Shown here: in pieces, positions 34,334-43,928 of the stretch
How the letters are laid out: the number at the start of each line of letters is the position of its first letter
How positions within the stretch are numbered: position 1 is the stretch's first letter
Source of the DNA: Variovorax paradoxus
GTDB lineage: Bacteria > Pseudomonadota > Gammaproteobacteria > Burkholderiales > Burkholderiaceae_C
Length of the DNA stretch: 64,000 nucleotides
NCBI RefSeq assembly: GCF_902712855.1
Contig: NZ_LR743508.1
Location: 558,001 to 622,000 of the forward strand
Reading direction: 5' to 3'
Notes under the pieces: generated by a model
The model's database searches: none
What the model was told of the DNA's origin: nothing
Seen by the model: the letters and a program-made list of their open reading frames with translations, nothing else
Made by a program: the position numbers and the translations under genes

Positions 34334-35170
34334 CTACGCCACCTTCGGCTCAGGAAGGACCGCCGTCAGCGCGAAGTCGATCAGGTACAGCCACGTCGCC
34401 TCCAGGCCCATGATGCTGTGATGGTCCGACCCCGGCACGGTTTGCACGCTGATCGGGGTGGGCCAGGCCGCGATGAGCCTGGCCGAGCGCTCGGGCAGCA
34501 CCACGTCGTCGCGCTCGGCCAGCAGCGCCTGCGTCTTCGCCGCCACTTCCTTGCTGTGCTCCAGCGAATTGAACTGGTGCCGCAACAGCAGCGACAACGG
34601 CACGAGCGGAAAGCGCTTCTTGGCCACCTCGAGCATCGAGTCGTAGGGCGTCACCAGCTGCAGGCTGGCGAACTCCTGCCGTGCCACCAGCTGGATGGCC
34701 ACGCCCGTTCCCAGGCTGCGGCCGACGACGTGCAGGCGGGCATGCGGGAAGGCCTTGCGCAGATGGTTGGCGAACTGGCATGCGTCCTCGACCGATGCGA
34801 TCTCCGACGGGTGCCCCTGCGAGTCGGCCACGCCGCGGTAGTTGACGGCGGCGAAGCCGAAGCCTTCGGGCAGCCAGTGCAGCATCTGCGCTGTGGCGCG
34901 CACGTCTTCGCCGCGCCCGGCGAAGTAGACGAACAGGTCGTGCAGCGCCGCTTCGCCCTGCGGGTGGTAGACGTACCCGCGCACCATGCCGCCGGGCACG
35001 GTGTGCGAATAGGTGGAGAAGTCGTCGGACAGATGCACGACGGGCAGCTTGCGCGCGTTGAACAGGATGTCGCCCTGCCGTGTCGCGAGCAGCGTCCAGT
35101 ACGCCGCGATGCCGCCGATGGCGGCGGCCGATGCCGACAGTGCGATGCGAAAGACTTTGTTGGATGCCAA
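34334..35170 (-). CDS. Alpha/beta hydrolase, BEM46-like, membrane-anchored
   Basis: A 278-residue alpha/beta hydrolase. An N-terminal hydrophobic segment (about 8-27) acts as anchor or signal. The nucleophile elbow is GRSLGTG, with Asp and His further on (ERDD and GSDHHS). It resembles BEM46/ABHD13-type hydrolases. The TTG start is supported by GGGAG nine bases upstream; the substrate is unknown. Confidence 0.75.
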   Translation of the reverse strand: MASNKVFRIALSASAAAIGGIAAYWTLLATRQGDILFNARKLPVVHLSDDFSTYSHTVPGGMVRGYVYHPQGEAALHDLFVYFAGRGEDVRATAQMLHWLPEGFGFAAVNYRGVADSQGHPSEIASVEDACQFANHLRKAFPHARLHVVGRSLGTGVAIQLVARQEFASLQLVTPYDSMLEVAKKRFPLVPLSLLLRHQFNSLEHSKEVAAKTQALLAERDDVVLPERSARLIAAWPTPISVQTVPGSDHHSIMGLEATWLYLIDFALTAVLPEPKVA

Positions 35171-35449
35171 GTTGTTCTGCTCCCGGGGAAATGCTGGCGC
35201 AGAAGCGCCGGATGTGGCCCCTAGTTTCGCTGCGTTGCGGTGAGCCCGCGACCCGGCGGGAAAAAGCCGACCACGCTACTGCGAAGCGGCGCTCATGCCG
35301 GCCGCTCCGACCCCGGCGTGGCGACGGACGCAGGCACCGAGGTTGCCGCACCCGGAGACCCGGCCGGAAGCCGCACCTCAGGGCGCCGGGTCGCGTGGCC
35401 GCGGCCCGGCGTGTCCTTCCTTTCGCCGCGCAGGTGCCGCGTCGCGCCG

Positions 35450-36721
35450 CTAGCGGTTCTCCCGGTGCGCCACGCCGTGTTCGTCCGTCCAGCGCCCCGA
35501 CCATGTCAGTGGGTGCAGTTGCTGGTGCCAGAAGCCCTTGGGCACATAGTCGCCCACCACGCCGTACTCGTCAGGCCAGATCTTGTTCTTGTCCGACTTC
35601 ACCGCGGTGCCGAACAGGTAGTCCCAGAACGCGAAATGCGCCGCGTAGCAACGGTCGAGTCCTTCGGCATCGCGGCTGTGGTGCCAGTGATGGAAATTGG
35701 GCGTCACGATCAGGTAGCGCAGCGGGCCCAGCCGCACCGATGTGTTGGTATGGTTGAACACGGCCTGCACGCCCGCGATGACGATGTACACGTTGATCAC
35801 GTTCTGCGAGAAGCCCAGCAGGAATGCCGGCGCGAGGATGACCACGGTCGACAGCACCGTCTCCACGCCGTGCGTGCGACTGCCCGAGATCCAGTCCATG
35901 TGCTGCGCGCTGTGGTGGACGGAATGCAGGCGCCAGCCGATGGCGGTCTCGTGATAGAAGCGGTGCAGCCAGTAGCGCGCGAAGTCGGTGACCAGCATCA
36001 GCAGCAACAGCGCCCAGCCGAACGGCAGTTGGCGTATCCAGCCGCGAAGTGTGTCCTGGGCGGCCGGCTGAACGGCCGCGAACATGCCGCTCACGCCATG
36101 AAGAATGGCATACACCAGGAACAGCGTGAGCCCCACCAGCAGGTGGCCCGTCACGAAGTACATGAAGTCGGTCTGCCACTCCTTGCGAAAGACCGGCATC
36201 GCAGGCCGCAGCGGCACGAGCTTCTCGATGGTGGTGAACAGCAGCGTCGTCGCCAGCAGGTCGAAGATGAACCAGTCGATGCCGAGGTACGGCACGTTGT
36301 CAGGCAGCGGCCCCGTGGGAAGCCAGCCGCGGCCCGTCGCGCTCGCGCCCAGTTGCGAGCCGACCACCGCCACGGCCAGCCAGAACAGCGCCCAGACCGA
36401 CAGTCGCCGCACGCGGTTGAAGACGATGTTGGTCAGCGCCAGCGCACCGCACACCACCATGGCCACCATGGCCACCAGCAGCATCGTGCGCATGGCGTCG
36501 AAGCTCAGCACCTCGCGCACCTTCGGCGTGGTGAGGAAGGCTGGAAACTGGAGCATCAGCACGCCCAGCATGCTGAAGTTGGCCAGCGCCAGCGCGATCA
36601 TTCCGCTGACCATACCCTTGCCGCGATGCAAGGGGCCATGCGAGAGGGCGAGGTCGACGCCTTTGCGGATTTCCTGGGCGACGTCGTTCTTGATGCGTTC
36701 TGCGGGGGAAGGAGCGGGCAT
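35450..36721 (-). CDS. Sterol desaturase/fatty-acid hydroxylase superfamily protein
   Basis: A 423-residue polytopic protein with at least five helices and three histidine clusters for a diiron centre: HRFYH, HSVHH and HWHH. Such enzymes hydroxylate or desaturate lipids at the membrane using O2. The substrate is unknown. An ATG at 36721 gives a short basic N-terminus before the first helix. Nothing else in the 279 bases downstream (35171-35449). Confidence 0.8.
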   Translation of the reverse strand: MPAPSPAERIKNDVAQEIRKGVDLALSHGPLHRGKGMVSGMIALALANFSMLGVLMLQFPAFLTTPKVREVLSFDAMRTMLLVAMVAMVVCGALALTNIVFNRVRRLSVWALFWLAVAVVGSQLGASATGRGWLPTGPLPDNVPYLGIDWFIFDLLATTLLFTTIEKLVPLRPAMPVFRKEWQTDFMYFVTGHLLVGLTLFLVYAILHGVSGMFAAVQPAAQDTLRGWIRQLPFGWALLLLMLVTDFARYWLHRFYHETAIGWRLHSVHHSAQHMDWISGSRTHGVETVLSTVVILAPAFLLGFSQNVINVYIVIAGVQAVFNHTNTSVRLGPLRYLIVTPNFHHWHHSRDAEGLDRCYAAHFAFWDYLFGTAVKSDKNKIWPDEYGVVGDYVPKGFWHQQLHPLTWSGRWTDEHGVAHRENR

Positions 36722-37099
36722 GGCAGCGGGTCGTTGAATGGCGACCGAGTATCGATGCGGCCAGCCCGCCGATGCCTTGGGGGCCTGTCGAAGAACCTCG
36801 CGATATCGCCAAATGCTTCTCGCGTTTCCGATGCATCGACGGCCGGTACCGCGCCGCGCGTGCAAGGGCGGGCGGGTCACCCGGGGATCGAGCCCCGCCC
36901 TGCCAGCTCACGACCGGTCCGGCCTGAACAGCGCGCCGGCGACACGCATTGCCGGCTTCATGGAACACGCCGTCGCCCCGCTGCGCCTCGGTCACCGGAA
37001 AGTCTGCCCTGGCGACGAAAGAGTGCTTGTTCACGGCCGTGGGTCGAGGTCGGATGACATGCCCGCGGCGTGCGGCAAGCTTGCACCTCGTCGGTGGAA
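36722..37099. other. Region without a supported gene
   Basis: About 378 bases with no confident ORF. An open minus-strand frame runs through it but has lost protein-like composition. The palindrome CGGGG (36882-36886) / CCCCG (36893-36897) resembles a tRNA T-arm but has a six-base loop and no acceptor stem, so no tRNA is called. Confidence 0.5.
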
Positions 37100-37808
37100 C
37101 CGGCCGCGCCGGAGGCGCGGTCCCTCCCATGCCCACGCCCATGCCGACACCGGCCAAGCCGCCGCCCGCGGCACCGGCCTCTCCTCCGCGCCGCGCTCCC
37201 GCACCGCCGCCACCGCCACCGCCACCGCCTTCGCCACGCGCCGGCGTGCCCTTTGCCCGCAGCGGCCCTTGCTTGGGAATGCCGAGCTCGGCGGGAATCG
37301 GATCGAGGTCGAGCACGTCGCGAATGAAGATGCGCAGCGCGACCACCAGTTCGGCCGTCTCCACCGTGCGGCCGGCCACCATGTCGTTGGCGGCCTTCGT
37401 GGCAAGACGCACCTGTGTCTCGGTGCCCAGCAGGATCACGTCGGAAAGCGCTGCTTCGACCGCGTCACGGATGCGCCGGCGCCGGTCCGACGACGGCGGC
37501 TCGGCGCGGGCCGCGCCGTCGTCATCGGTCACGGGCACGTCTGCCGTGGCGCCAGCGCGCAGGCGAAGATCGCGCAGGTGGCTCGGGTCCACGGCAAGCT
37601 CGCCGGTGAACGAGCCGCCGAGCACCTTGTAGGCCGCGATGAGCGTCTTCAGCCGCTCGTTGATCTGCCGGTTCTGCCGCTCGCGCCGCTGCTGCACGCT
37701 GTGCATGACCAGCAGGCGGATGCCGACCGCCACGACCGACACGAGCACCAGCCCCAGCAAGGTCGATAGCAGGCCTTGCCAGGAACTGAAGTCGAGCGAG
37801 CTGCGCAC
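37100..37808 (-). CDS. Membrane-anchored protein with Gly-rich tail, 3' end uncertain
   Basis: From GTG 37808 a protein opens with a helix (LSTLLGLVLVSVVAVGIRLLVM) followed by a basic Q/R-rich linker and a mixed alpha/beta region (about 30-190) with SDVILLGTETQVRLA and VVALRIFIRDVLDLDPIP. Then comes a run of about 20 Gly and a GVGMGVGMGG tail. Beyond about 37100 the frame stays open to 36300 but reads as non-coding, and frames 1 and 2 offer stops at 36958 and 37031. The true C-terminus may lie after a frameshift in the poly-G run. No family recognised. Confidence 0.5.
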
Positions 37809-37830
37809 CGGTGCCGCAGGCCCGTGCGCG

Positions 37831-38103
37831 TCAGGCGCGGCCAGGCCGCTTGGCGACGGCCAGGGCCAGCGCCAGGCCCACCACCGCGGCACCGCCCAGC
37901 AACTTCACGGGGCTGCTCGTCACGCTGCGCAGCGCGTTGCGGCACGCCGATCCCCAGCCGCTGCGCGCGGGCAACATCAGGGCGCGCTCCTGCGGCGTCA
38001 TCGCGCGCAGGGCACTCGGGTTCTCCTCGTCCTCGAGCACGGCCTGGGACACGTCGAGCTGCGTGATGGCATCGGGATGGCGTGGGGGCGTTGTGTTTTG
38101 CAT
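37831..38103 (-). CDS. Small membrane protein, 90 aa
   Basis: A 90-residue protein with an N-terminal polar region and one C-terminal helix (LLGGAAVVGLALALAVAKR). It is upstream of, and in the same orientation as, the Gly-rich protein, and its stop lies 23 bases before that gene's GTG. Unknown function. A CCCTCGC/GCGAGGG hairpin (38159-38178) lies upstream, in the leader. Confidence 0.5.
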   Translation of the reverse strand: MQNTTPPRHPDAITQLDVSQAVLEDEENPSALRAMTPQERALMLPARSGWGSACRNALRSVTSSPVKLLGGAAVVGLALALAVAKRPGRA

Positions 38104-38290
38104 GGTGAGTGATCCTTTTCGGGGGATGGTCGAACACCGAGCTTGCGTCGCGTCGCCGCCCTCGCCCATGCGCGAGGGCTGACGCTCCAAGTAGGCCAAA
38201 TGCCCGCGTAGAGTCCGTTCGCCCTGTTTATGGCGCCGCGACAACAGGCTCTAACTTCGGTCCGGCCGCCGGAAACACGGTGACCGGGCC

Positions 38291-39283
38291 CTAGAGCGGC
38301 GAAATGCTCGCACTCTTCATCATCCGCCCCGTCAGCTCGATCTCGTGCCGGATCACCTGCAGGTAGCCCTCGGGCGTCGACGGCGCGACCTGGCTGCCCA
38401 GTTCCGTCATCGCCGCGATCACCTGCGGGTCCTTCAGCATGCGGCTGAAGACCTCGTAGATGCGCGCCGCGATCGGGTCCGGCGTCCCTGCGGGCAGCGA
38501 GAGCCCGCCCCACGAGGTGAGCTCCACGCCCTGCAGCCCCTGCTCGGACAGCGTGGGCACGTCGGGCAGGCTGGCGTTGCGCCTGGCGGCCGCCACGCCC
38601 AGCGCCTTGAGCTTGCCGGCCTTCACCTGCGGATAGGCCACCGCGAAGATCGGCATGCCGAAAGTCACCTGGCTGCCCAGCACCGCGTTGACCAGTTCGG
38701 AAGCGCCCTTGTAGGGCACATGGGTGGCGCTCACGCCCGCGGCGTTCAGGAACAGTTCCACGCCGAGATGCGAGGGCGTGCCCACGCCGCCCGAGGCGTA
38801 GTCGAGCTTGCCGGGATTGGCGCGCGCCCTGGCGACGAGGTCCTGCAGCGTCTCGATGCCCGACGCCGGGTTGACCACCAGCAGCACGTCGGACGTGGTG
38901 AGCCGCATGACGTGGCGGAAGTCCTTCATCACGTCGTAGCCGGGGCTGCGGTACATCAGCACGTTCGCGGCCATGGGCGCGGCCGAGTAGATCCAGGTGT
39001 AGCCGTCGGGCGCGGCGCGTGCCACCTGGCGCGCGCCGATGTTGCCGGCGGCGCCGCCCTTGTTCTCGATGATGACCGGCTGGCCCAGCAGGCGGCCGGC
39101 GGCCTCGGCGAGGATGCGCGCGCCGGTGTCGGGACCGGTGCCGGCCAGGTAGGGCACCACCCATTTGATGGGGCGGCTCGGCCACTTGTCGGCGGCCCGC
39201 GCGGCGCCCGCGAGCGGCAGCAGGGGCGCGGCCACCATGGCACGGCACAGCGCGCGGCGCGAGATGTCGATGTCGTTGTTCAA
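38291..39283 (-). CDS. Bug/TTT family periplasmic receptor (acyl-CoA cluster)
   Basis: A 330-residue receptor with a signal peptide that carries an S-R-R motif (ISRRALCRAM), consistent with Tat or Sec export, and the family blocks YLAGTGPDTGARI, IIENKGGAAGNIG, DGYTWIY, HVPYKGASELVNAVLGSQV and LPDVPTLSEQG. A TTG start at 39283 is supported by GGAG ten bases upstream. It ends the operon with the ligase and dehydrogenase and probably imports their carboxylate substrate. Confidence 0.8.
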   Translation of the reverse strand: MNNDIDISRRALCRAMVAAPLLPLAGAARAADKWPSRPIKWVVPYLAGTGPDTGARILAEAAGRLLGQPVIIENKGGAAGNIGARQVARAAPDGYTWIYSAAPMAANVLMYRSPGYDVMKDFRHVMRLTTSDVLLVVNPASGIETLQDLVARARANPGKLDYASGGVGTPSHLGVELFLNAAGVSATHVPYKGASELVNAVLGSQVTFGMPIFAVAYPQVKAGKLKALGVAAARRNASLPDVPTLSEQGLQGVELTSWGGLSLPAGTPDPIAARIYEVFSRMLKDPQVIAAMTELGSQVAPSTPEGYLQVIRHEIELTGRMMKSASISPL

Positions 39284-39318
39284 GTTGCTTGTCTCCGTAT
39301 TTCTTGTGTCGTGATTCT

Positions 39319-40584
39319 TCAGGCGCTCGCCTGCGCCGCCTCGCCCAGCAGCTCGCGCGCGATGATGTTCTTCTGTATCTCGCTGGTGCCCGTGAGCACC
39401 CGGTACATGCGCAGCATGCGGAACAGGAACTCCACGCGCCGCCCCTGCACGATGCCTTCGCCGCCGTGGATCTGCACCGCCGCGTCGGCGATGCGGAAGG
39501 CCGCTTCCGAGCAGAACAGCTTCGCCATCGACGCATCGGCGCGCGCGTCGCCACCCGCGTCGAGCTGCCGCGCGGTCGAGATCATCAACGCGCGCGCCGC
39601 GGCCAGCTGCGTGGCCATGTCGGCCAGCGAATGCTGGATGGCCTGGAACTGCGCGATCGGCCGGCCGAACTGGCGGCGCGTGCGCGCGTAGTCGCGTGCG
39701 TCCTTCAGCGCCACCGTGGCCAGGCCCACCATGCCGGGGCAATGCAGCAGCCGGTTGACGGTGATGCGGCCCAGCGCCAGCGCCAGGCCGCGGCCCGGCT
39801 CGCCGATGAGGTTCGCGGCCGGCACGCGGCAATCGGTCAGCAGGATGTCGCCGGTGGTCGACTGCCCGGCCATCGTCTTGTAGCCGGTCTTCACCTCGAC
39901 GCCGTCCTGGCGCAGGTCGACGAAGAAGGCCGAGATCTCGCGGCGCTCGGGGCTGTCGGAGGTGGAGGCCATCAGCACCGCGAAGTCCGCGAAGGGCGAG
40001 CCCGAGATGAAACGCTTGCGCCCGTTGATGACGTAGGTGTCGCCTTCGAGGCGCGCCTGCGTCTGCAGCGCGCCGGGGTCGGAGCCGGCCTCGGTCTCGG
40101 TGAGCGCGAAGCAGATGGCCTTCTCTGCCTGCGCCACCGGCACGATGAAGTTCGCGAGCTGCATCGGCGTGGCGTAGCGCGCCAGCGCGCCCACACGCGG
40201 CGGGCCGCTGAGTTCGCCGAACACGTGCGGCGCCAGCGGCGAGCCGCTCGCATAGATCGACTCCTTGATCAGCACGTGATCGAGCAGCGAGAGCCCGAGG
40301 CCGCCCATCTGCCTGGGCAGCGTCATGCCGTAGAAGCCCAGTTCGTGCGAGCGGCGCCACACGCGCTGCAGCGTGGCCCGGTCGGCGCCGTGCTCATGGT
40401 CGATGCCTTCCTCGCGCGCCAGCGCGGCCAGTTCGCCGTGCAGGAAATCGCCGATGCGCGCGATCAGCCCGGCCGCGCGCTCCGAGCCTTCGAAGGGCCC
40501 GTCGAACAGCGGCGAGCGCACGCCGGACGCAGCGGCGGGGGTGTCGGGGGCCGCGGTTGCGGACGAGATGACTTGTGTGTTCAT
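39319..40584 (-). CDS. Acyl-CoA dehydrogenase family protein
   Basis: A 421-residue flavoprotein with the acyl-CoA dehydrogenase blocks CFALTETEAGSDP, INGRKRFISGSPF, YARTRRQFGRPIAQFQAIQHSLADMA and QIHGGEGIVQG, and a C-terminal YRVLTGTSEIQKNIIAREL. It oxidises an acyl-CoA to the 2-enoyl-CoA, passing electrons to ETF. The leading 40 residues are an Ala-rich extension. Fourteen bases separate it from the ligase gene. Confidence 0.85.
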   Translation of the reverse strand: MNTQVISSATAAPDTPAAASGVRSPLFDGPFEGSERAAGLIARIGDFLHGELAALAREEGIDHEHGADRATLQRVWRRSHELGFYGMTLPRQMGGLGLSLLDHVLIKESIYASGSPLAPHVFGELSGPPRVGALARYATPMQLANFIVPVAQAEKAICFALTETEAGSDPGALQTQARLEGDTYVINGRKRFISGSPFADFAVLMASTSDSPERREISAFFVDLRQDGVEVKTGYKTMAGQSTTGDILLTDCRVPAANLIGEPGRGLALALGRITVNRLLHCPGMVGLATVALKDARDYARTRRQFGRPIAQFQAIQHSLADMATQLAAARALMISTARQLDAGGDARADASMAKLFCSEAAFRIADAAVQIHGGEGIVQGRRVEFLFRMLRMYRVLTGTSEIQKNIIARELLGEAAQASA

Positions 40585-40598
40585 GGCAGTGCGGCTCC

Positions 40599-42173
40599 TC
40601 AGTTCACCCGGCGGTCGCGGCCGGCCCAGTACGGCGACTGGATCGCCTTGCGCGCGATCTTCCCGTTGGCGTTCTTCTGCAGCGCCTCGACGAACTCGAT
40701 GCGGCGCGGCCGCTTGAAGCCCGCAAGCCGTTCGGCGCAGAAGGCGTCGAGCGCGGCGGCGTCCGCAGCGGCGCCGGACTTCAGCACGATGTGCGCGGCC
40801 ACGGCCTCGCCCCACTTGTCGTCGGGCACGCTGAACACGCACGCCTCGTCGACAGCCGCATGCTGATACAGCACCGCCTCGACCTCTGACGGATAGACGT
40901 TGAAGCCGCCGCTGATCACCATATCCTTCTTGCGGTCGACGATGTAGATGTAGCCCTCGTCGTCGGCGCGTGCCAGGTCGCCCGTGTGGTAGCGGCCGTT
41001 CTTCAGCACCTCGGCTGTGAGCTCGGGCGCGCGCCAGTAGCCCGCGAAGATGTCGGCGCCTCCCACCACGATCTCGCCGATCTCGCCGGTGGCCACCGGC
41101 CGGCCCTCGTCGTCGACGATGTCGACCTGCGACTCGAGGAACGGCCGGCCGCAGGACGCCAGCCGCTCGGGCATGGCGGCGCGCGCGAACAGGTGGTCCT
41201 CCACGCTCAGGCCGCACACGCCGGAAGTGGTCTCGCCCGCGCCGTAGCCCTGCGAGAGCACGGGGCCGAACACGTCCATCGCCTGCATGATGCGGGCCGG
41301 CGCCATCGGCGCGGCGCCGTAGCCCAGGCGCCGCAGGTCGGGCATCGGCCGGTAGCGGCCCTGCACCTCGGCCAGCAGCATGTTGATCATGGTCGGCACC
41401 ATGAAGGTGTGGGTCACCCGCTCGCGCTTCATCTCGGCGATGAAGCGGCCGGGATCGAACCCGCCGAACAGCCGGATGGTGGCGCCGCTGCACAGCGCCG
41501 GCACCAGCTGCATGCCCGAGGCATGCGTGATCGGGCCGACCAGCCCCAGCAGGTCGCCGGGCTGCAGGTTGTCGGCGCGCATCAGGAACTTGCGCAGCTG
41601 CGCGAGCCGGTTGCCGAAGGTCTGCATCGCCGCCTTGAGCACGCCGCTGGAGCCCGAGGTGTAGTGCAGCACCGCGAGCTCGTCGGCGCGCACGCGCACC
41701 GGCGTGAAGCGGTCGCTGGCGCGGGAAAGCACGCCTTCGTACGACAAAGGCGAATCCTGCACGGCGTCGAGCAGCAGCAGTCGCGGCGCGGCACCCTCGA
41801 GCCGGGGCAGGAAGGCATCGGCGCGGTCGGCGGTGGTGACGATCAGCGTCGCCTGGCTGTTCGCGATGACCTCGGCCACTTCGGCCGGCGCCAGCCGCGC
41901 GTTGATCGGCGCCTTGACCAGCCCGGCCTTGTAGCAGGCCAGCTCGAGCTCGACGATCTCGATGCAGTTGGGCAGGTACACGCCCACGCGGTCGCCGCGC
42001 TGCAGGCCGAGGCCGCACAGCGCATTGGCCAGGCGGTTGGAACGCTGCTCGAGCTCCTGGTAGGTCACCGAGCGCTGCGCGCTGGTGATGGCGAGCCGCT
42101 TCGCGTGGATGCGCGCGGCACGGGATGCAAGCTCGCCGACGTTGGCGATCTCGGGGGATGTGGTTTTTTGCAA
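40599..42173 (-). CDS. Acyl-CoA ligase (AMP-binding, ANL family)
   Basis: A 524-residue ANL-superfamily enzyme. Core motifs are YTSGSSGVLKAA (P-loop), YGAGETTSG (A5), GRYHTGDLAR (A7), DRKKDMVISGGFNVYPSEVE (A8), and a C-terminal K (NGKIARKAI). It activates a carboxylate as acyl-AMP and then acyl-CoA for the dehydrogenase. The TTG start at 42173 follows a CAGGAGACAA leader. Confidence 0.85.
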   Translation of the reverse strand: MQKTTSPEIANVGELASRAARIHAKRLAITSAQRSVTYQELEQRSNRLANALCGLGLQRGDRVGVYLPNCIEIVELELACYKAGLVKAPINARLAPAEVAEVIANSQATLIVTTADRADAFLPRLEGAAPRLLLLDAVQDSPLSYEGVLSRASDRFTPVRVRADELAVLHYTSGSSGVLKAAMQTFGNRLAQLRKFLMRADNLQPGDLLGLVGPITHASGMQLVPALCSGATIRLFGGFDPGRFIAEMKRERVTHTFMVPTMINMLLAEVQGRYRPMPDLRRLGYGAAPMAPARIMQAMDVFGPVLSQGYGAGETTSGVCGLSVEDHLFARAAMPERLASCGRPFLESQVDIVDDEGRPVATGEIGEIVVGGADIFAGYWRAPELTAEVLKNGRYHTGDLARADDEGYIYIVDRKKDMVISGGFNVYPSEVEAVLYQHAAVDEACVFSVPDDKWGEAVAAHIVLKSGAAADAAALDAFCAERLAGFKRPRRIEFVEALQKNANGKIARKAIQSPYWAGRDRRVN

Positions 42174-42310
42174 GTTGTCTCCTGGATGCCCGCGCCACGG
42201 CGCGGGATGGAGACCACTTTGGCAGCGGAAGGCACCCGACAACAAATACGGATTGCTGATGCGCGGCCATCAGAAAGGTTGATGGCCCGGCCTGCCCGGC
42301 GCGTCTCGCG

Positions 42311-43336
42311 CTATGGCCGGGCCGAGGTGCCCGCGGATCGCCGCTTGCCGTGCAGGAACTCGGCTTCCCAGCGGCCCGATGCGATCATGCGGCGCGCCTC
42401 GTCGACCAGCACCTCCATCACCGCCCGGGTCGCGGGGTCGGGCTCGCGCGCGGAGGGGGTCGCGAGGAAGTAGGTGCGCGCCAGGTCGGGCTGCACCACG
42501 CGCGCCACCAGCCATTGCCTGCCGCCCGCCGGCGCGTCGCCCATGGCGCAGGCCGGCGAGAAGGTGAAGCCCGCGCCGGCCAGGTAGAGCGAGCGGATCA
42601 CGCGCGCCGAATCGTGCTCGTGTGCGATGTTGAGTTCGAGCCCCAGGTCGGCCGCGGTGCGCTCGACCTGCGCGCGGATGCTGAAGCGGCGCGACTGCAA
42701 CACCAGCGGCAGGCCGGCCGCGCGGGCGAACGGCAGTTCGGGGCGCTGTACCGCGGCGGCGCTGCCCTTCGCGGTCTTCCTGGCGGCGGGCTGCACCGTC
42801 ATGGCGGCCACCTCGCCGCCGGCGTCGTAGCCGCAGACGAACATCGCCTCGCGCGCGAACGGTCTCACATCGAGGCCATTGACGTATTCGGTGTCGACCA
42901 GCACGCCGATGTCCGCTCGCCGCTCGACCATGGCCTTTCGCACCATCAGGCTCAGATCGTCGATGACGAACACGCGGATGCGCGGGTGCGACTGCTTGAG
43001 CCGCGCCAGCACCGGCCCGAGCAGCAGCGAGGCCAGCAGGAACGGCACCGCGACCGTGACGGAACCCTCGGGCCCGTCGGGCGCCCGCTGCAGGCGCTCG
43101 CGCATGGCGCCGGCGTCCGACAGCAGCTTGCGCGCGTCCTGGTAGAGCTGCAGCCCGGCGGCCGTGGGCGTGACGCCGACATGCGAGCGTTCGAACAGCT
43201 GCGTGCCGAGCTCGACCTCGAGCTTCTTGATCTGGGCCGTGAGCGCGGGCTGCGCAACGTACAGCGCACCCGCCGCGCGCGACAGGCTGCCTGCCTCGAG
43301 CACGGCGATGAAGTAGCGGAGGGATCGAAGTTCCAT
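42311..43336 (-). CDS. LysR family transcriptional regulator
   Basis: A 341-residue LysR protein with the N-terminal HTH (MELRSLRYFIAVLEAGSLSRAA, QPALTAQIKKLEVELG) and a Cbl/NAC-like effector domain with a longer insertion at about 180-210. Unlike most LysR units here it lies upstream of, and in the same orientation as, the ligase operon (137-base gap), so it may activate that operon and itself. Confidence 0.8.
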   Translation of the reverse strand: MELRSLRYFIAVLEAGSLSRAAGALYVAQPALTAQIKKLEVELGTQLFERSHVGVTPTAAGLQLYQDARKLLSDAGAMRERLQRAPDGPEGSVTVAVPFLLASLLLGPVLARLKQSHPRIRVFVIDDLSLMVRKAMVERRADIGVLVDTEYVNGLDVRPFAREAMFVCGYDAGGEVAAMTVQPAARKTAKGSAAAVQRPELPFARAAGLPLVLQSRRFSIRAQVERTAADLGLELNIAHEHDSARVIRSLYLAGAGFTFSPACAMGDAPAGGRQWLVARVVQPDLARTYFLATPSAREPDPATRAVMEVLVDEARRMIASGRWEAEFLHGKRRSAGTSARP

Positions 43337-43385
43337 GGCCCCGCGATTCTGTACCGGTGCCGTGCGCCGCGTCCCCCTCGCGCCG

Positions 43386-43778
43386 TCACGAAGCCGCGGC
43401 CGGCATCCTTTGTTCGCAGTAGGCCAGGAACTGGTTGATTTCCTCCGCCTTGTCGAACACCGCGTCGGCGCCCAGGCGCAGGCACTCCGCGCGGTTGCCC
43501 GGCGAAGCGGCGTTGGTCAGCGCGATCACCGCGCATCCTTCGCCGCGCGGGCCCGCGCCCGCCAGCGCCGCGAGCACGCCCAGGCCCGAGCCTTGCGCCA
43601 GCTTCAGGTCGACCACCAGCAGTTGCCAGCCGCCGCCGTTCGCGTGCAGCCACGCGACGGCCTCCGCCTCCGAGGGCGCGGTGCCGACCACCTCGGCGCG
43701 CAGGTAGCCCTCGATGACAACCTTCAAGCTGTCCTGTATCGCGGGTTCGTCCTCGACGAGGTAGACGGAGAGCTTCAT
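43386..43778 (-). CDS. Stand-alone response-regulator receiver domain
   Basis: A 130-residue CheY-like receiver without output domain. Phosphoacceptor D57 (VVDLKL), the D10-E11 acidic pair (VEDEP), the switch T in ALTNAA, and the lysine in FDKAEE are all present. It is divergent from the hybrid histidine kinase (150-base gap), which is its likely partner or regulator. Confidence 0.8.
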   Translation of the reverse strand: MKLSVYLVEDEPAIQDSLKVVIEGYLRAEVVGTAPSEAEAVAWLHANGGGWQLLVVDLKLAQGSGLGVLAALAGAGPRGEGCAVIALTNAASPGNRAECLRLGADAVFDKAEEINQFLAYCEQRMPAAAS

Positions 43779-43928
43779 GTCATGGACCGTCGGGCCTGCG
43801 TGGACGCGGCCCTGTCAGAAAAAGCCGCGTCCGGCTGTTGGCGCCGCGGCATTCGCTGTGACGGCACTGTCCGGCCCACGCCACAATGTCGGCTCTTCGA
43901 GAACGCCCACACAGCCCGCTTCCGTTCC

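Noticed and set aside
36882..36897. T-arm-like hairpin CGGGG-N6-CCCCG
   Set aside because: Loop of six, not seven, and no anticodon or acceptor arm; not a tRNA.
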